Shown here: one piece after another, positions 24,615 through 33,679 of the stretch | Numbering within the stretch: the stretch's first letter is position 1 | Layout: the number at the start of each line of letters is the position of its first letter | Origin: Pseudomonadota bacterium | Lineage (GTDB): Bacteria; Pseudomonadota; Alphaproteobacteria; Acetobacterales; Acetobacteraceae | Direction of reading: 5' to 3' | Length of the DNA stretch: 64,000 bases | Assembly (NCBI GenBank): GCA_021845595.1 | Contig: JAJZVV010000011.1 | Location: 31,048-95,047 of the forward strand | Notes under the pieces: model-generated | The model's input: the letters and a program-made list of their open reading frames with translations, nothing else | Databases searched by the model: none | What the model was told of the DNA's origin: nothing | Translations under genes and position numbers: made by a program

Positions 24615-24691
24615 GCAGCCCGCCGCTGCCGCTTTACCGAATCTTCGCACGTACGGCCGAAACTGCGTGATCGACGTATCGGAGATCGCGC

Positions 24692-27277
24692 ATGGACGAT
24701 TTGCTCGCCGACTTCCTCACGGAAACCAGCGAGAGTCTCGCTGAGTTGGACGTGGCTCTGGTCAAGCTCGAGCAGACTCCCGATGACCATGCGACGCTGT
24801 CGCAGATTTTCCGCCTCGTGCACACGATCAAGGGGACCTGCGGCTTCCTCGGCCTGCCGCGGCTCGAGCGTGTCGCCCATGCTGGCGAGAACGTGCTCGG
24901 CAAGCTGCGCGACCGGCAGCTCAGCGCAACGCCGGGGATCATCACCGCGATCCTCGCCGGGCTGGATCGGATCAAGGCGATCGTCGGCGGCCTGGCCGAG
25001 ACCGGCGAGGAGCCGGCCGGCGACGATACGGCGCTGATCGCGGCGCTCAACGAGGCTGCCGCCGGGCGCGCCCATGCGCCCGCCGCGGCCACCCCGGAGC
25101 CACCGGCGGCGCCCGAGCCGCCGGCCGTGGAGGAGAGCCCGAAGCCGGCGCCCGCTGCTGCGCCGGCCGCTCTACCGGCCGCTGCGCCGGCCGCGTCCGC
25201 CGCCCCGGCGGAGGCCGCCGAGCCCGCCGTCGCCGGGCAGACCATCCGCGTCGGCGTCGATGTCCTCGAACATCTCATGACGCTGGTGAGCGAACTGGTG
25301 CTGACCCGCAACCAGCTGCTCCAGCTCGCCCGCTCGCAGGAGAATGCCGCGCTCGCCGTGCCGCTGCAGCGCCTGTCGCACATCACCTCGGACCTGCAGG
25401 AAGGGGTGATGAAAACGCGGATGCAGCCGATCAGCAACGCGTGGAACAAGCTGCCGCGCCTGGTGCGCGACCTCTCACACGAACTTTCCAAGAAGATCGA
25501 GCTGGTGATGATCGGTGCGGACACCGAGCTCGACCGCCAGGTGCTGGAGCTGATCAAGGATCCGCTCACCCACATGGTGCGCAACTCGGGCGATCACGGG
25601 CTGGAGACCCCGGCCGAGCGCCAGGCCGCGGGCAAATCCGAGACCGGCCGCATCACACTGAACGCCTTCCACGAGGGCGGCCACATCATCATCGAGATCG
25701 CCGACGACGGCCGCGGCCTGCCGCTCGATCGCATCCGCGCGAAAATCCTCAAGCAGGGGCTGGCCAGCGAGGCGGAACTCGCGGCGATGTCCGAGAACGA
25801 GGTGCAGCGGTTCATCTTCCATGCCGGCTTCTCCACCGCGAGCGTGGTGACCGCGGTCTCCGGCCGCGGCGTCGGTATGGATGTCGTCAAGACCAATATC
25901 GAGCGCATCGGCGGCACCATCGAGCTGAAGAGTGTCGCCGGCCAGGGGACCACCTTCACCATCAAGATCCCGCTGACACTGGCCATCGTCTCGGCGCTGA
26001 TCGTGCAGTCCGGCGGGGAGCGCTTCGCCATTCCGCAGATCAGCGTCGTCGAGCTGGTCCACGCCCAGGCCGGCGCCGCGGACGGGCAGTCGGCGATCGA
26101 GCGGATCAACGAAACGCCGGTGCTGCGCCTGCGCGACCGCCTGCTGCCGCTGGTCGCGCTCAACGATCTGCTGCGCCTGAACGGGGAGACGGCGAGCGTG
26201 AGCGCGGAGGCGCCGCGCTACATCGTCGTCGTCCAGGTCGGCGCCAACACGCTCGGCATCATCGTCGACCGCGTCTTCGACACCGAGGAGATCGTGGTCA
26301 AGCCGGTGGCGCCGATCCTGCGCCATCTGACGCTGTTCTCCGGCAACACGATCCTCGGTGACGGCTCGGTGATCATGATCCTCGATCCCAACGGCATTGC
26401 CCGCGCCGCCGGTATCGGCGCCGTCGGCGAGAGCCGTCAGATCGCCGGTGCCGCCGTCGAGGCGGCGAGTTCGGGTGAGAAGACGGCGATGCTGTTGTTC
26501 CGCGCCGGCGGCAGCGAGCCGAAGGCGGTACCGCTCGGCCTCGTCGCGCGTCTCGAGGATATTCCGCGCGATCGCATCGAGCTGGCGTCGGGCGGGCTTG
26601 TCACGCAGTATCGTGGCAAATTGATGCCGCTGGTGGCTATGGATGGCGGCGCCAGCGACTCCGAGCGCCAGTCGGTGCTGGTGTTCAGCGATCGCGGCCG
26701 CGCCATGGGGCTGATGGTCGAAGAGATCGTCGATGTCGTCGACGCCGAGCTGTCGATCCAGCTCTCCGCCACCCGTCCCGGTGTGCTCGGCACCGCCGTG
26801 GTCGCCGGGCGCGCCACCGATGTGATCGATATCGGCTTCTGGCTGACGCAGGCGTTCGAGGACTGGTTCCGCGGCGCCGAAGATGGCGCGTCGGTGGCGG
26901 CGGCACGCGTGCTGGTCGTCGAGGACAGCGCCTTTTTCCGCCAGCTCCTGGTGCCGACGCTGACGGCGGCCGGCTATCGGGCCACCGCGGTGGGGTCGGC
27001 GGCAGCGGCGTTGAAACTGCGCGATGCCGGGCAGAGGTTCGAAGCCATCGTCTCCGACATCGAGATGCCGGACATGGACGGGTTCGCCTTCGTCCGCACG
27101 CTGCGCGCCGGCGGCATCTGGTCGGCGCTGCCGATGATCGCGCTCTCCGGCCGTGCCGGCGCGGAGGATGTGGAGGCCGGGCGCGATGCCGGCTTCACGG
27201 ATTATGTGGTCAAGTTCGAACGCGATGCGCTGTTGACCAGTCTGCGCCAATGCCTGGCGCAGCCGGTCGCGGCGTGA
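24692..27277 (+). CDS. cheA: Hybrid chemotaxis histidine kinase CheA with C-terminal receiver
   Basis: An 861-aa CheA. Domains in order: Hpt (1-110) with phospho-His H44 in RLVHTIKGTCGFLG; Ala/Pro linker (about 115-180); dimerisation helices; HATPase (VRNSGDHGLETPAERQ, GRGVGMDVVKTNIE); CheW-like domains; and a receiver (738-861) with phospho-acceptor D789 in IVSDIEMPDMDG. A second CheW-like stretch seems present (about 590-720), making a tandem regulatory region. CheA-REC hybrids are common in gliding/pili or alternative-function Che systems. ATG 24692 has GGAG 8 nt upstream. First of cheA-W-Y-B-R. Confidence 0.95.
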   Translation: MDDLLADFLTETSESLAELDVALVKLEQTPDDHATLSQIFRLVHTIKGTCGFLGLPRLERVAHAGENVLGKLRDRQLSATPGIITAILAGLDRIKAIVGGLAETGEEPAGDDTALIAALNEAAAGRAHAPAAATPEPPAAPEPPAVEESPKPAPAAAPAALPAAAPAASAAPAEAAEPAVAGQTIRVGVDVLEHLMTLVSELVLTRNQLLQLARSQENAALAVPLQRLSHITSDLQEGVMKTRMQPISNAWNKLPRLVRDLSHELSKKIELVMIGADTELDRQVLELIKDPLTHMVRNSGDHGLETPAERQAAGKSETGRITLNAFHEGGHIIIEIADDGRGLPLDRIRAKILKQGLASEAELAAMSENEVQRFIFHAGFSTASVVTAVSGRGVGMDVVKTNIERIGGTIELKSVAGQGTTFTIKIPLTLAIVSALIVQSGGERFAIPQISVVELVHAQAGAADGQSAIERINETPVLRLRDRLLPLVALNDLLRLNGETASVSAEAPRYIVVVQVGANTLGIIVDRVFDTEEIVVKPVAPILRHLTLFSGNTILGDGSVIMILDPNGIARAAGIGAVGESRQIAGAAVEAASSGEKTAMLLFRAGGSEPKAVPLGLVARLEDIPRDRIELASGGLVTQYRGKLMPLVAMDGGASDSERQSVLVFSDRGRAMGLMVEEIVDVVDAELSIQLSATRPGVLGTAVVAGRATDVIDIGFWLTQAFEDWFRGAEDGASVAAARVLVVEDSAFFRQLLVPTLTAAGYRATAVGSAAAALKLRDAGQRFEAIVSDIEMPDMDGFAFVRTLRAGGIWSALPMIALSGRAGAEDVEAGRDAGFTDYVVKFERDALLTSLRQCLAQPVAA

Positions 27278-27293
27278 ACCGGGAGTGGAGACG

Positions 27294-27803
27294 ATGACAC
27301 AAGCGGTTCTGGAGCGCCCGACCCATGCGGCCGGCGGCGTGGCACGCCCGGCCGAGACGGCCGGCGAGGAGGAAGCGGTTTTCGTCACGCTGACCCTCGC
27401 CGATCAGCTCTGCGGCGTGCCAGTGCTCTCGGTGCGCGACATTCTCGGCCAGCAGAGCATCACCCGCATCCCCCTCGCGCCGCCAGAGATCGCGGGCAGC
27501 CTCAATTTGCGCGGCCGTATCGTCACCGCGATCGACCTGCGCCAGCGGCTGCGTCTGCCGCCGGCGCCACCGGACACGGTGCCGATGTCGGTGGTCGCGG
27601 AACAACGCGGCGAACTCTATGCCTTGCTGGTCGATCAGGTGAGCGAAGTGTTGAGCCTTCCGGCATCGTCCTTCGAGCGCAACCCGCCCACCCTGCCGCC
27701 GGTATGGGCGGCGCACAGCGCCGGCATCTATCGGCTGAAGGAGCGGCTGATGGTCGTGCTCGATGTCGCACGGCTGCTCGCGATCACGGCGGATCGTCCA
27801 TGA
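27294..27803 (+). CDS. cheW: CheW coupling protein
   Basis: A 169-aa adaptor linking CheA to receptors. After a 35-residue flexible N-terminus comes the CheW fold: VFVTLTLADQLCGVPVLSVRDIL, then LNLRGRIVTAIDLRQRLRL and VAEQRGELYALLVDQVSEVLSL. ATG 27294 is preferred over an in-frame GTG at 27285 because GGGAG lies 8 nt before it. It starts 16 nt after cheA. Confidence 0.94.
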   Translation: MTQAVLERPTHAAGGVARPAETAGEEEAVFVTLTLADQLCGVPVLSVRDILGQQSITRIPLAPPEIAGSLNLRGRIVTAIDLRQRLRLPPAPPDTVPMSVVAEQRGELYALLVDQVSEVLSLPASSFERNPPTLPPVWAAHSAGIYRLKERLMVVLDVARLLAITADRP

Positions 27804-27849
27804 GGCACAAATCGCCGAGGATCGAGGCCCGGTATCGCGGAGCGATGAC

Positions 27850-28221
27850 ATGAGCGATCGAAGCTGTCTGGTGGTCGATGACAGCCGCGTGGTGCGCAAG
27901 GTGGCGCGGCGGATCCTGGAGGAGCACGGGTTTGCCGTCGAGGAGGCGGCGGACGGGCAGCAGGCGCTCGATTCCTGCCACCAGCGCATGCCCGACTGCA
28001 TTCTGCTCGACTGGAACATGCCGGTGATGAACGGACTCGAATTCCTCCAGGCCCTGCGCAAGGAGTACGGACCCGACAACCCGACGGTGCTGTTCTGCAC
28101 CACCGAGACGGAGATGAGCTTCATCGAGCAGGCGATCGAGAACGGCGCTCAGGAGTTCATCATGAAGCCGTTCAACGAGGAGATTCTTCTCGGCAAGTTC
28201 GCGCAGGTCGGGCTGCTGTGA
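27850..28221 (+). CDS. cheY: CheY-type response regulator
   Basis: A single-domain receiver of 123 aa. Acidic pair D10/D11, phospho-acceptor D54 in CILLDWNMPVMNG, T at the end of beta-4 (LFCTTETEM) and K106 (FIMKPF) are all present. It would take phosphate from CheA and either act on a motor/effector or serve as a phosphate sink. Its stop overlaps the GTG start of cheB. Confidence 0.94.
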   Translation: MSDRSCLVVDDSRVVRKVARRILEEHGFAVEEAADGQQALDSCHQRMPDCILLDWNMPVMNGLEFLQALRKEYGPDNPTVLFCTTETEMSFIEQAIENGAQEFIMKPFNEEILLGKFAQVGLL

Positions 28222-29321
28222 GTCTGTCCCTGCAGCGGCCGGCGCCGGAGGCGGAGCCGCCGATCCGGGTGATGCTCTGCGACGATTCCCTCGTCATCCG
28301 CGGGGCGATCGGGCGCATGCTGGAGCAGGAGGCCGGGATCGTCGTCGCCGCGCGCGTCTCGAACGGACAGCTGGCGATCGACGAGGTGCGCCGCGCCGTG
28401 GCGACCCAGCCGTTCGATGTGCTGGTGCTGGACATCGAAATGCCGGTGATGGACGGGCTGGCGGCGTTGCCGGCGCTGCTGCGGGCGGATCCGCAGCTGC
28501 GCGTGATCATGGCCTCCACCCTGACGACGCGTGGGGCCGATGTCGCGCTGCGCGCGCTCCGCCTCGGTGCCGCCGACTATATTCCGAAGCCCGGCGCTGC
28601 GGAGATCGCCAACGACAGTTTCCGGCGCGAGCTGGTGGCGAAGATCCGCGGTCTGGCGCGGCTGCGCCGCCGTCCCGCCGGCGCCTCGGCCCTGGTCCGG
28701 CGGACGCCGGCCGCACCGGTGGCGGCGCTGCGCCCGCGTCCGGCGCGCCGGCCACGGCTGCTCGCCGTCGGCAGTTCGACCGGCGGGCCGCAGGCGCTGT
28801 TCGCGCTGGTGCAGGGGCTCGGCTCGGGGATCCGCCTGCCGGTGGTGATCACCCAGCACATGCCCCCGACCTTCACGAAAATTCTGGCCGAGCATATCGG
28901 CAAGCTCGGGATCAGGCCGTGCACCGAGGCGCGCGATGGCGAGGTCCTGGAAGCCGGGCACATCTATCTGGCGCCCGGGGATCATCACCTTCTCGTCACC
29001 GCGGCCGGTCAGACGCTGCGTGCCAAGCTGACGCGGGATCCGCCGGAGAATTTCTGCCGCCCGTCCGTCGATCCGATGCTGCGCAGCGCCGCCGCCGCCT
29101 GCGACGGGCATGTGCTGGTGGTGATGCTCACCGGCATGGGCCATGACGGCTTGGCCGGAACGCGCCAGGTCGTCGAAGCCGGCGGCGCCGCGATCGCCCA
29201 GGACGAGGCGACCAGCGTCGTCTGGGGCATGCCCGGCGCAATCGCCCAGGCGGGGCTTTGCCACGCGGTGCTGCCGCTGCCCGAAATCGCTCCCAAGGTG
29301 CTTGAGATGGTGCGCGCATGA
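28218..29321 (+). CDS. cheB: Chemotaxis protein-glutamate methylesterase CheB
   Basis: A 367-aa enzyme with a receiver domain (16-135; D72 in LVLDIEMPVMDG) and a C-terminal methylesterase/deamidase domain (about 178-367). The catalytic Ser is in VGSSTGGPQ (S187), His in TQHMPPTFT (H214), and Asp in VVMLTGMGHDG. It removes methyl groups from chemoreceptors when phosphorylated. It starts at GTG 28218, overlapping the cheY stop, and its stop overlaps cheR (ATGA), so translation is coupled. Confidence 0.95.
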   Translation: MSLSLQRPAPEAEPPIRVMLCDDSLVIRGAIGRMLEQEAGIVVAARVSNGQLAIDEVRRAVATQPFDVLVLDIEMPVMDGLAALPALLRADPQLRVIMASTLTTRGADVALRALRLGAADYIPKPGAAEIANDSFRRELVAKIRGLARLRRRPAGASALVRRTPAAPVAALRPRPARRPRLLAVGSSTGGPQALFALVQGLGSGIRLPVVITQHMPPTFTKILAEHIGKLGIRPCTEARDGEVLEAGHIYLAPGDHHLLVTAAGQTLRAKLTRDPPENFCRPSVDPMLRSAAAACDGHVLVVMLTGMGHDGLAGTRQVVEAGGAAIAQDEATSVVWGMPGAIAQAGLCHAVLPLPEIAPKVLEMVRA

Positions 29322-30166
29322 CGCCGACGACACTCGAGACCTTCGCCGGGCTGTTGCGCACGCGTTCAGGCCTCGTCGTCGGGGCCGACAAGGATTACCT
29401 GCTGCAGAGCCGATTGGCGCCGATTCTCAAGGAGCACGGTCTGCGCGATCTCGATGCCCTGGCGGCGCGGCTGCGCGCCCCGGGCAGCGAGAAGATCGCC
29501 GACGCCATCGTCGAGGCGATGACGACCAACGAGACGCTGTTCTTTCGCGACGGCACGCCGTTCGCGCATCTGCGCTCCCATGCCCTGCCCCGGCTGCATG
29601 CGGCGCGCGCGCCGGGAGCGGCGCTGCGCATCTGGTCGGCCGCCGCCTCATCGGGGCAGGAAGCGTACTCGATCGGGATCACCACGCTCGAGCTCGCGGA
29701 GTTGCGCAACCGCGCGGTCGAGATCGTCGGCACCGATATCGCGCGCGAGCCGCTCGCCCGCGCCCGCGAGGGCCTGTATTCCCAGTTCGAGATGCAGCGC
29801 GGCGTGCCGATGCAGATGCTGGTGAAATATTTCCGCAAGGACGCTGTGGGCTGGCGGATCGACCAGAAGCTGCGCGCGATGGTGCAGTTCCGAGAGTGGA
29901 ATCTGCTCGGCGATCTGCGCCCGCTCGGGCAGTTCGATATCGTCTTCTGCCGCAACGTTCTGATCTATTTCGACCAGCCGACCAAGGCGCGCGTGCTCGC
30001 CGCGATCGCCCGGCAGATCGCGCCGGATGGGGTGCTCTATCTCGGGGGTGCCGAGACCGTGCTCGGCGTCAGTGACCGTTTCGTTGCCGTTCCGGGCGAA
30101 CGCGGCGCCTACGCGCCGACCGCGGCCGACACGCAGCCGGCCCGCGCGCCCGCCCTGGCGCGCTGA
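29318..30166 (+). CDS. cheR: Chemotaxis receptor methyltransferase CheR
   Basis: A 282-aa SAM-dependent methyltransferase. N-terminal helical domain (1-80) ends in MTTNETLFFRD; the SAM site is LRIWSAAASSGQEAYSIGI; FDIVFCRNVLIYFD is the family-specific motif. It methylates receptor glutamates, opposing CheB. Last gene of the operon. No methyl-accepting receptor or flagellar/pilus gene is in the window, so the sensed signal and output are unknown. Confidence 0.95.
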   Translation: MTPTTLETFAGLLRTRSGLVVGADKDYLLQSRLAPILKEHGLRDLDALAARLRAPGSEKIADAIVEAMTTNETLFFRDGTPFAHLRSHALPRLHAARAPGAALRIWSAAASSGQEAYSIGITTLELAELRNRAVEIVGTDIAREPLARAREGLYSQFEMQRGVPMQMLVKYFRKDAVGWRIDQKLRAMVQFREWNLLGDLRPLGQFDIVFCRNVLIYFDQPTKARVLAAIARQIAPDGVLYLGGAETVLGVSDRFVAVPGERGAYAPTAADTQPARAPALAR

Positions 30167-30195
30167 CCCCGCGCGCCGCGCGGGGTGCGTGAAGA

Positions 30196-30217
30196 GGCGG
30201 CTTGAGCCGAAGCCGCC
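30196..30217. terminator. Possible terminator hairpin after cheR
   Basis: GGCGGCTT (30196-30203) pairs perfectly with AAGCCGCC (30210-30217) across a 6-nt loop, 30 nt after the cheR stop. There is no T-run, so it is at best a weak or Rho-assisted stop. Two more hairpins follow: GGCGCGCG/CGCGCGCC (30242-30260, AAA loop) and CCCCCCG/CGGGGGG (30266-30287). Confidence 0.45.
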
Positions 30218-30304
30218 GCCCGCGTAGCCTCTTTCCCAATCGGCGCGCGAAACGCGCGCCCAATACCCCCCGCGTTGCACCGGGGGGATGGGAAGGAGAC
30301 CGCC

Positions 30305-31942
30305 ATGTGGGCACAGGGATATAATCCGCTGGGCAGTGCCGTCGCGTCCACCGCGATCGCGTCATTGCCGATTCTGGTCATGCTCGGAGCGCTCGGCGTG
30401 TTGCGCATCCGCGCGCACTATGCCGCGATGGCGGGCCTCACGGCGGCGCTGTTCGTCGCCATCGCCGTGTTCGGCATGCCCGCCGGCATGGCCGCCCGTG
30501 CCGCGGCTTATGGCGCCAGCTTCGGCATGCTCAACATCTGCTGGATCATTCTCAACGTCATTTTTCTCTACCAGATGACGATCGAAAAAGGGCAGTTCGC
30601 GGTGCTGCAGGACAGCATCTCCGGGTTGACGCGTGACCGGCGGCTGCAGTTGCTGCTCATCGCCTTCTGCTTCGGTGCCTTCTTCGAGGGTGCGGCCGGC
30701 GGCGGGACGCCGGTGGCCGTCAGCGGCGCGCTGCTCATCGGTCTCGGGTTTTCGCCGCTCTCCGCCTCGGCGCTGTCGCTGATCGCCAACACCGCGCCGG
30801 TGGCCTTCGGCGGTCTCGGCACGCCGATCTTCACGCTGCAGGGCGTCACCGGCATGGACCTGATGGCGCTCTCCGGCATGGTCGGACGGCAGCTGCCGTT
30901 CTTTTCGTTGCTGGTCCCGTTCTGGCTGGTCTGGGCCTTCGCCGGGTTTCGCGGCATGATCGAGGTCTGGCCGGCGATCCTGGTCGCCGGTGGCGTTTTC
31001 GCCACCTGCCAGTTCCTGGTGTCGAATTTCCATGGGCCATGGCTGGTGGATATCGTCGCCGGACTGGCCTCCACCGGCGCGCTGGCGCTGTTCCTGCGCG
31101 CCTGGAAACCGCGGCGGATCTGGCAGGAGGATGCGGCCGACGCGCCGAGCGCCGCCCCGGCGCCGCTTGACCGTGCCACCGCCTGGCGCGCCTGGCTGCC
31201 CTGGATCATTCTCACCGCCGTCGTGTTCCTGTGGGGCATCCCGCCGGTCAAGCGCTTGCTCGACGGCATCTCGCTGGTCCAGATCCACGTGCCCGGACTG
31301 CACGGGCTGGTGCAGCGCGTGCCACCGGTGGTCGCCCAGCCGACCGGGGAGCCGGCGGTGTTCAATTTCAACTGGCTCTCGGTCGCCGGCAGCGGCGTGT
31401 TCATCGCCGCCATCATCGGCGGCCTGGCGATGGGCTACCGGCCGGGGCAGATGGTGGTGATGTACGGGCGAACGATGAAGCTGGTGCGCTTCTCGCTGCT
31501 CACCATCGTCTGCATGCTCGGGCTCGGCTTCGTCACCCGCTACTCCGGCACCGATGCCACGCTCGGCCTGGCCTTTGCCCAGACCGGGGTGCTCTATCCG
31601 TTCTTCGGCACGCTGCTGGGCTGGCTCGGCACTGCGCTCACCGGCACCGATGCGGCATCGAATGCGCTGTTCGGCAGCCTGCAGCGCATCACCGCCCAGC
31701 AGGTCGGGTTGAATCCGCTGCTGATGGCCGCGGCCAACAGTTCGGGCGGGGTGATGGGCAAGATGATCGATGCGCAGAGCATCGTCGTCGCCACCACGGC
31801 AACGCGCTGGTACGGCCATGAGGGCGATATCCTGCGCTACGTCTTCGTGCACAGCCTTGCACTGGCCGCGCTGGTCGGAGTGCTGGTGATGCTGCAGGCC
31901 TATGTGCCGCCATTCACCTACCTGGTGTCGGTAGGCTGGTAG
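30305..31942 (+). CDS. L-lactate permease (LctP family)
   Basis: A 545-aa inner-membrane transporter with about 12-14 hydrophobic helices, importing lactate or glycolate with protons. Typical segments are the N-terminal WAQGYNPLG, LIAFCFGAFFEGAAGGGTPVAVSGALLIGLGF, LGTALTGTDAASNALFGSLQ and AAANSSGGVMGKMIDAQSIVVA. ATG 30305 follows GGAAGGAG. It starts 138 nt after cheR in a hairpin-rich gap. No lactate dehydrogenase is adjacent. Lactate and glycolate permeases of this family are not distinguishable by eye. Confidence 0.93.
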   Translation: MWAQGYNPLGSAVASTAIASLPILVMLGALGVLRIRAHYAAMAGLTAALFVAIAVFGMPAGMAARAAAYGASFGMLNICWIILNVIFLYQMTIEKGQFAVLQDSISGLTRDRRLQLLLIAFCFGAFFEGAAGGGTPVAVSGALLIGLGFSPLSASALSLIANTAPVAFGGLGTPIFTLQGVTGMDLMALSGMVGRQLPFFSLLVPFWLVWAFAGFRGMIEVWPAILVAGGVFATCQFLVSNFHGPWLVDIVAGLASTGALALFLRAWKPRRIWQEDAADAPSAAPAPLDRATAWRAWLPWIILTAVVFLWGIPPVKRLLDGISLVQIHVPGLHGLVQRVPPVVAQPTGEPAVFNFNWLSVAGSGVFIAAIIGGLAMGYRPGQMVVMYGRTMKLVRFSLLTIVCMLGLGFVTRYSGTDATLGLAFAQTGVLYPFFGTLLGWLGTALTGTDAASNALFGSLQRITAQQVGLNPLLMAAANSSGGVMGKMIDAQSIVVATTATRWYGHEGDILRYVFVHSLALAALVGVLVMLQAYVPPFTYLVSVGW

Positions 31943-31967
31943 CGGGAGGCGCCGGCGCGGGGACCGG

Positions 31968-33590
31968 TCAGGCGAGGCCGCCCGGCAGTACGCCGGGCCG
32001 GCCGAACAGCCAGCCCTGACCTTCGTCGACGCCGAGAGAGAGCATCAGCGCCGCCTGTTCCTCGGTCTCGATGGTCTCGGCGATGACGGTGGCGCTGACC
32101 GAGCCGGCCAGTGCCACCATGGCGGCGACGAGTTCACGCGCCCGTCCGCCCTTGCCCGCACCCTGGACGTAGCTGCCATCGATCTTGACGCCGTCGACGC
32201 GGAAATCCCGCAGATAGCGGAATCCGGCGGCGCCGGCGCCGAAATCGTCGATGCAGACGGCGACGCCCGCGGCGCGCAGCTCGCCGATGAACGAGGCCGC
32301 GGCGGCGACATCCTCGATCTCGGCGGTCTCGGTCAGTTCCACGAGCAGGCGCCGGCGTGGCGCGCGATCGGCCGTGATGCGTTTGAGCATCGCCGTCCGG
32401 AAGCTCGCCGACTGCATCGAAAGGGCGGAGACATTGACCGCGATCGCGGCGGGCGGGGTGGCGACCAGGGTCCGCAGCGCGCGATCGAGCACGGCGAGGT
32501 CGAATTCCTCGGCGAGACCGATCGCCTCGACGCTGGTGACGAATTCCTGGGAGTCGGTGCTGGCCTGGTTCGGCGTCGGGATGGGGCGGACCAGCGCCTC
32601 GTAATGGGCCAGTCGGCGGTCCGCGAGGCGGACGATGGGCTGGAACAGCAGGTTGAAATGGCCGCTGGCAATGGCGCCGCGCAACCCCGTGCCGCGCGCC
32701 TGCACCCGCTTGATCCATCCGGTCAGCCCGTTGACGAAGCCTTCCTGCTCCAGCCCCGCGCGCCCGCTTTGGGCGAAGCTCACCAGCGCGTGGCGCAGCG
32801 CCCGCGCCGCCTGCGCCTGGGTCAGGCCCTTCGCCGCCAGCGGCAGCACCGCGCCGTCCACGGTCAGGGCCGGCCCGTCATGGGTCTCGCTCAGCACTTC
32901 CTGGAGTGCCTGGCGCAGCTCCGGCAGATCGAGTTCGGCGCCGCCGAGCACGCCATACTGTCCGCCCTCCAGTTCGCCGAGCGTGGCCGATGCGCCGAGC
33001 CTTGCCTGCAGCCCCTGGGTCACTTCGCCCTGAAGCCGGCGCCGCTCCTCGGCCGGCAGGCGGGCGGCGGCCTCGGCCCAGCCCTTGACCTCCAGCAGGC
33101 CGAGCGTGCCGCTGCCGGCGCGGGCGCGCGCCTCCGCCAGCCGCCCGAACCCGGTCGCATCCTGCGCTTCGGTTTCCTGGGCGCCGGCCGGCGGGCGCGC
33201 CGGCAGCGGGCCGAGGGTGACGCAGAGGCGCGGCGTCGGGCCGGCAATGGTGATGGCAGACAGGGCGCAGGGCGTGCGGGCACCATCATCGAGCCGGAAC
33301 GCCTGGGCCGGCAACCGGCCGCGGATCAGCACCAGCCCGAGCGTGGCGGCGAGTGCGGCATGGTCTTCCGGCGCGATCAGCGTCGCCAGCGGCCGGCCGA
33401 CGAAATGCTCCGGCGAGGCCCCGAAATGGCTCTTGAACATGCCCTCGGCGTAGCGGATCACCCCCTCCGGGGTCACCTCGAGGAGCATATCGGCGGCGGC
33501 GAAGGCGAACGCGAGCAGCCGCTGGCGCGCGTGCTTCGCCTCGGCGGCGTCGTCGCACAGGGATTCGACGAGGGACGAGGGGGGCGGCAT
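31968..33590 (-). CDS. PAS - degenerate GGDEF - EAL protein (cyclic-di-GMP phosphodiesterase)
   Basis: A 540-aa protein. Residues about 22-128 look like a PAS sensor. Residues about 145-280 look like a decayed GGDEF domain, whose signature reads GGQYG (209-213), so it should not make c-di-GMP. The EAL domain (about 300-535) keeps the catalytic set: E331 (EAL), N386, E418, D448/D449 (DDFGAG), K469 (VKIDGS), E505 and Q525. It should therefore hydrolyse c-di-GMP in the cytoplasm. ATG 33590 with GGAGAG upstream. It is convergent with the lactate permease. Confidence 0.88.
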   Translation of the reverse strand: MPPPSSLVESLCDDAAEAKHARQRLLAFAFAAADMLLEVTPEGVIRYAEGMFKSHFGASPEHFVGRPLATLIAPEDHAALAATLGLVLIRGRLPAQAFRLDDGARTPCALSAITIAGPTPRLCVTLGPLPARPPAGAQETEAQDATGFGRLAEARARAGSGTLGLLEVKGWAEAAARLPAEERRRLQGEVTQGLQARLGASATLGELEGGQYGVLGGAELDLPELRQALQEVLSETHDGPALTVDGAVLPLAAKGLTQAQAARALRHALVSFAQSGRAGLEQEGFVNGLTGWIKRVQARGTGLRGAIASGHFNLLFQPIVRLADRRLAHYEALVRPIPTPNQASTDSQEFVTSVEAIGLAEEFDLAVLDRALRTLVATPPAAIAVNVSALSMQSASFRTAMLKRITADRAPRRRLLVELTETAEIEDVAAAASFIGELRAAGVAVCIDDFGAGAAGFRYLRDFRVDGVKIDGSYVQGAGKGGRARELVAAMVALAGSVSATVIAETIETEEQAALMLSLGVDEGQGWLFGRPGVLPGGLA

Positions 33591-33679
33591 CAGGGTCTCT
33601 CCAGCGGCCAGCGCACTCTCGCACGGCGGCTGCTAACGCCGCGTAACCGACGGACCTCGCCGCCCCCTCAACCCGCCAA

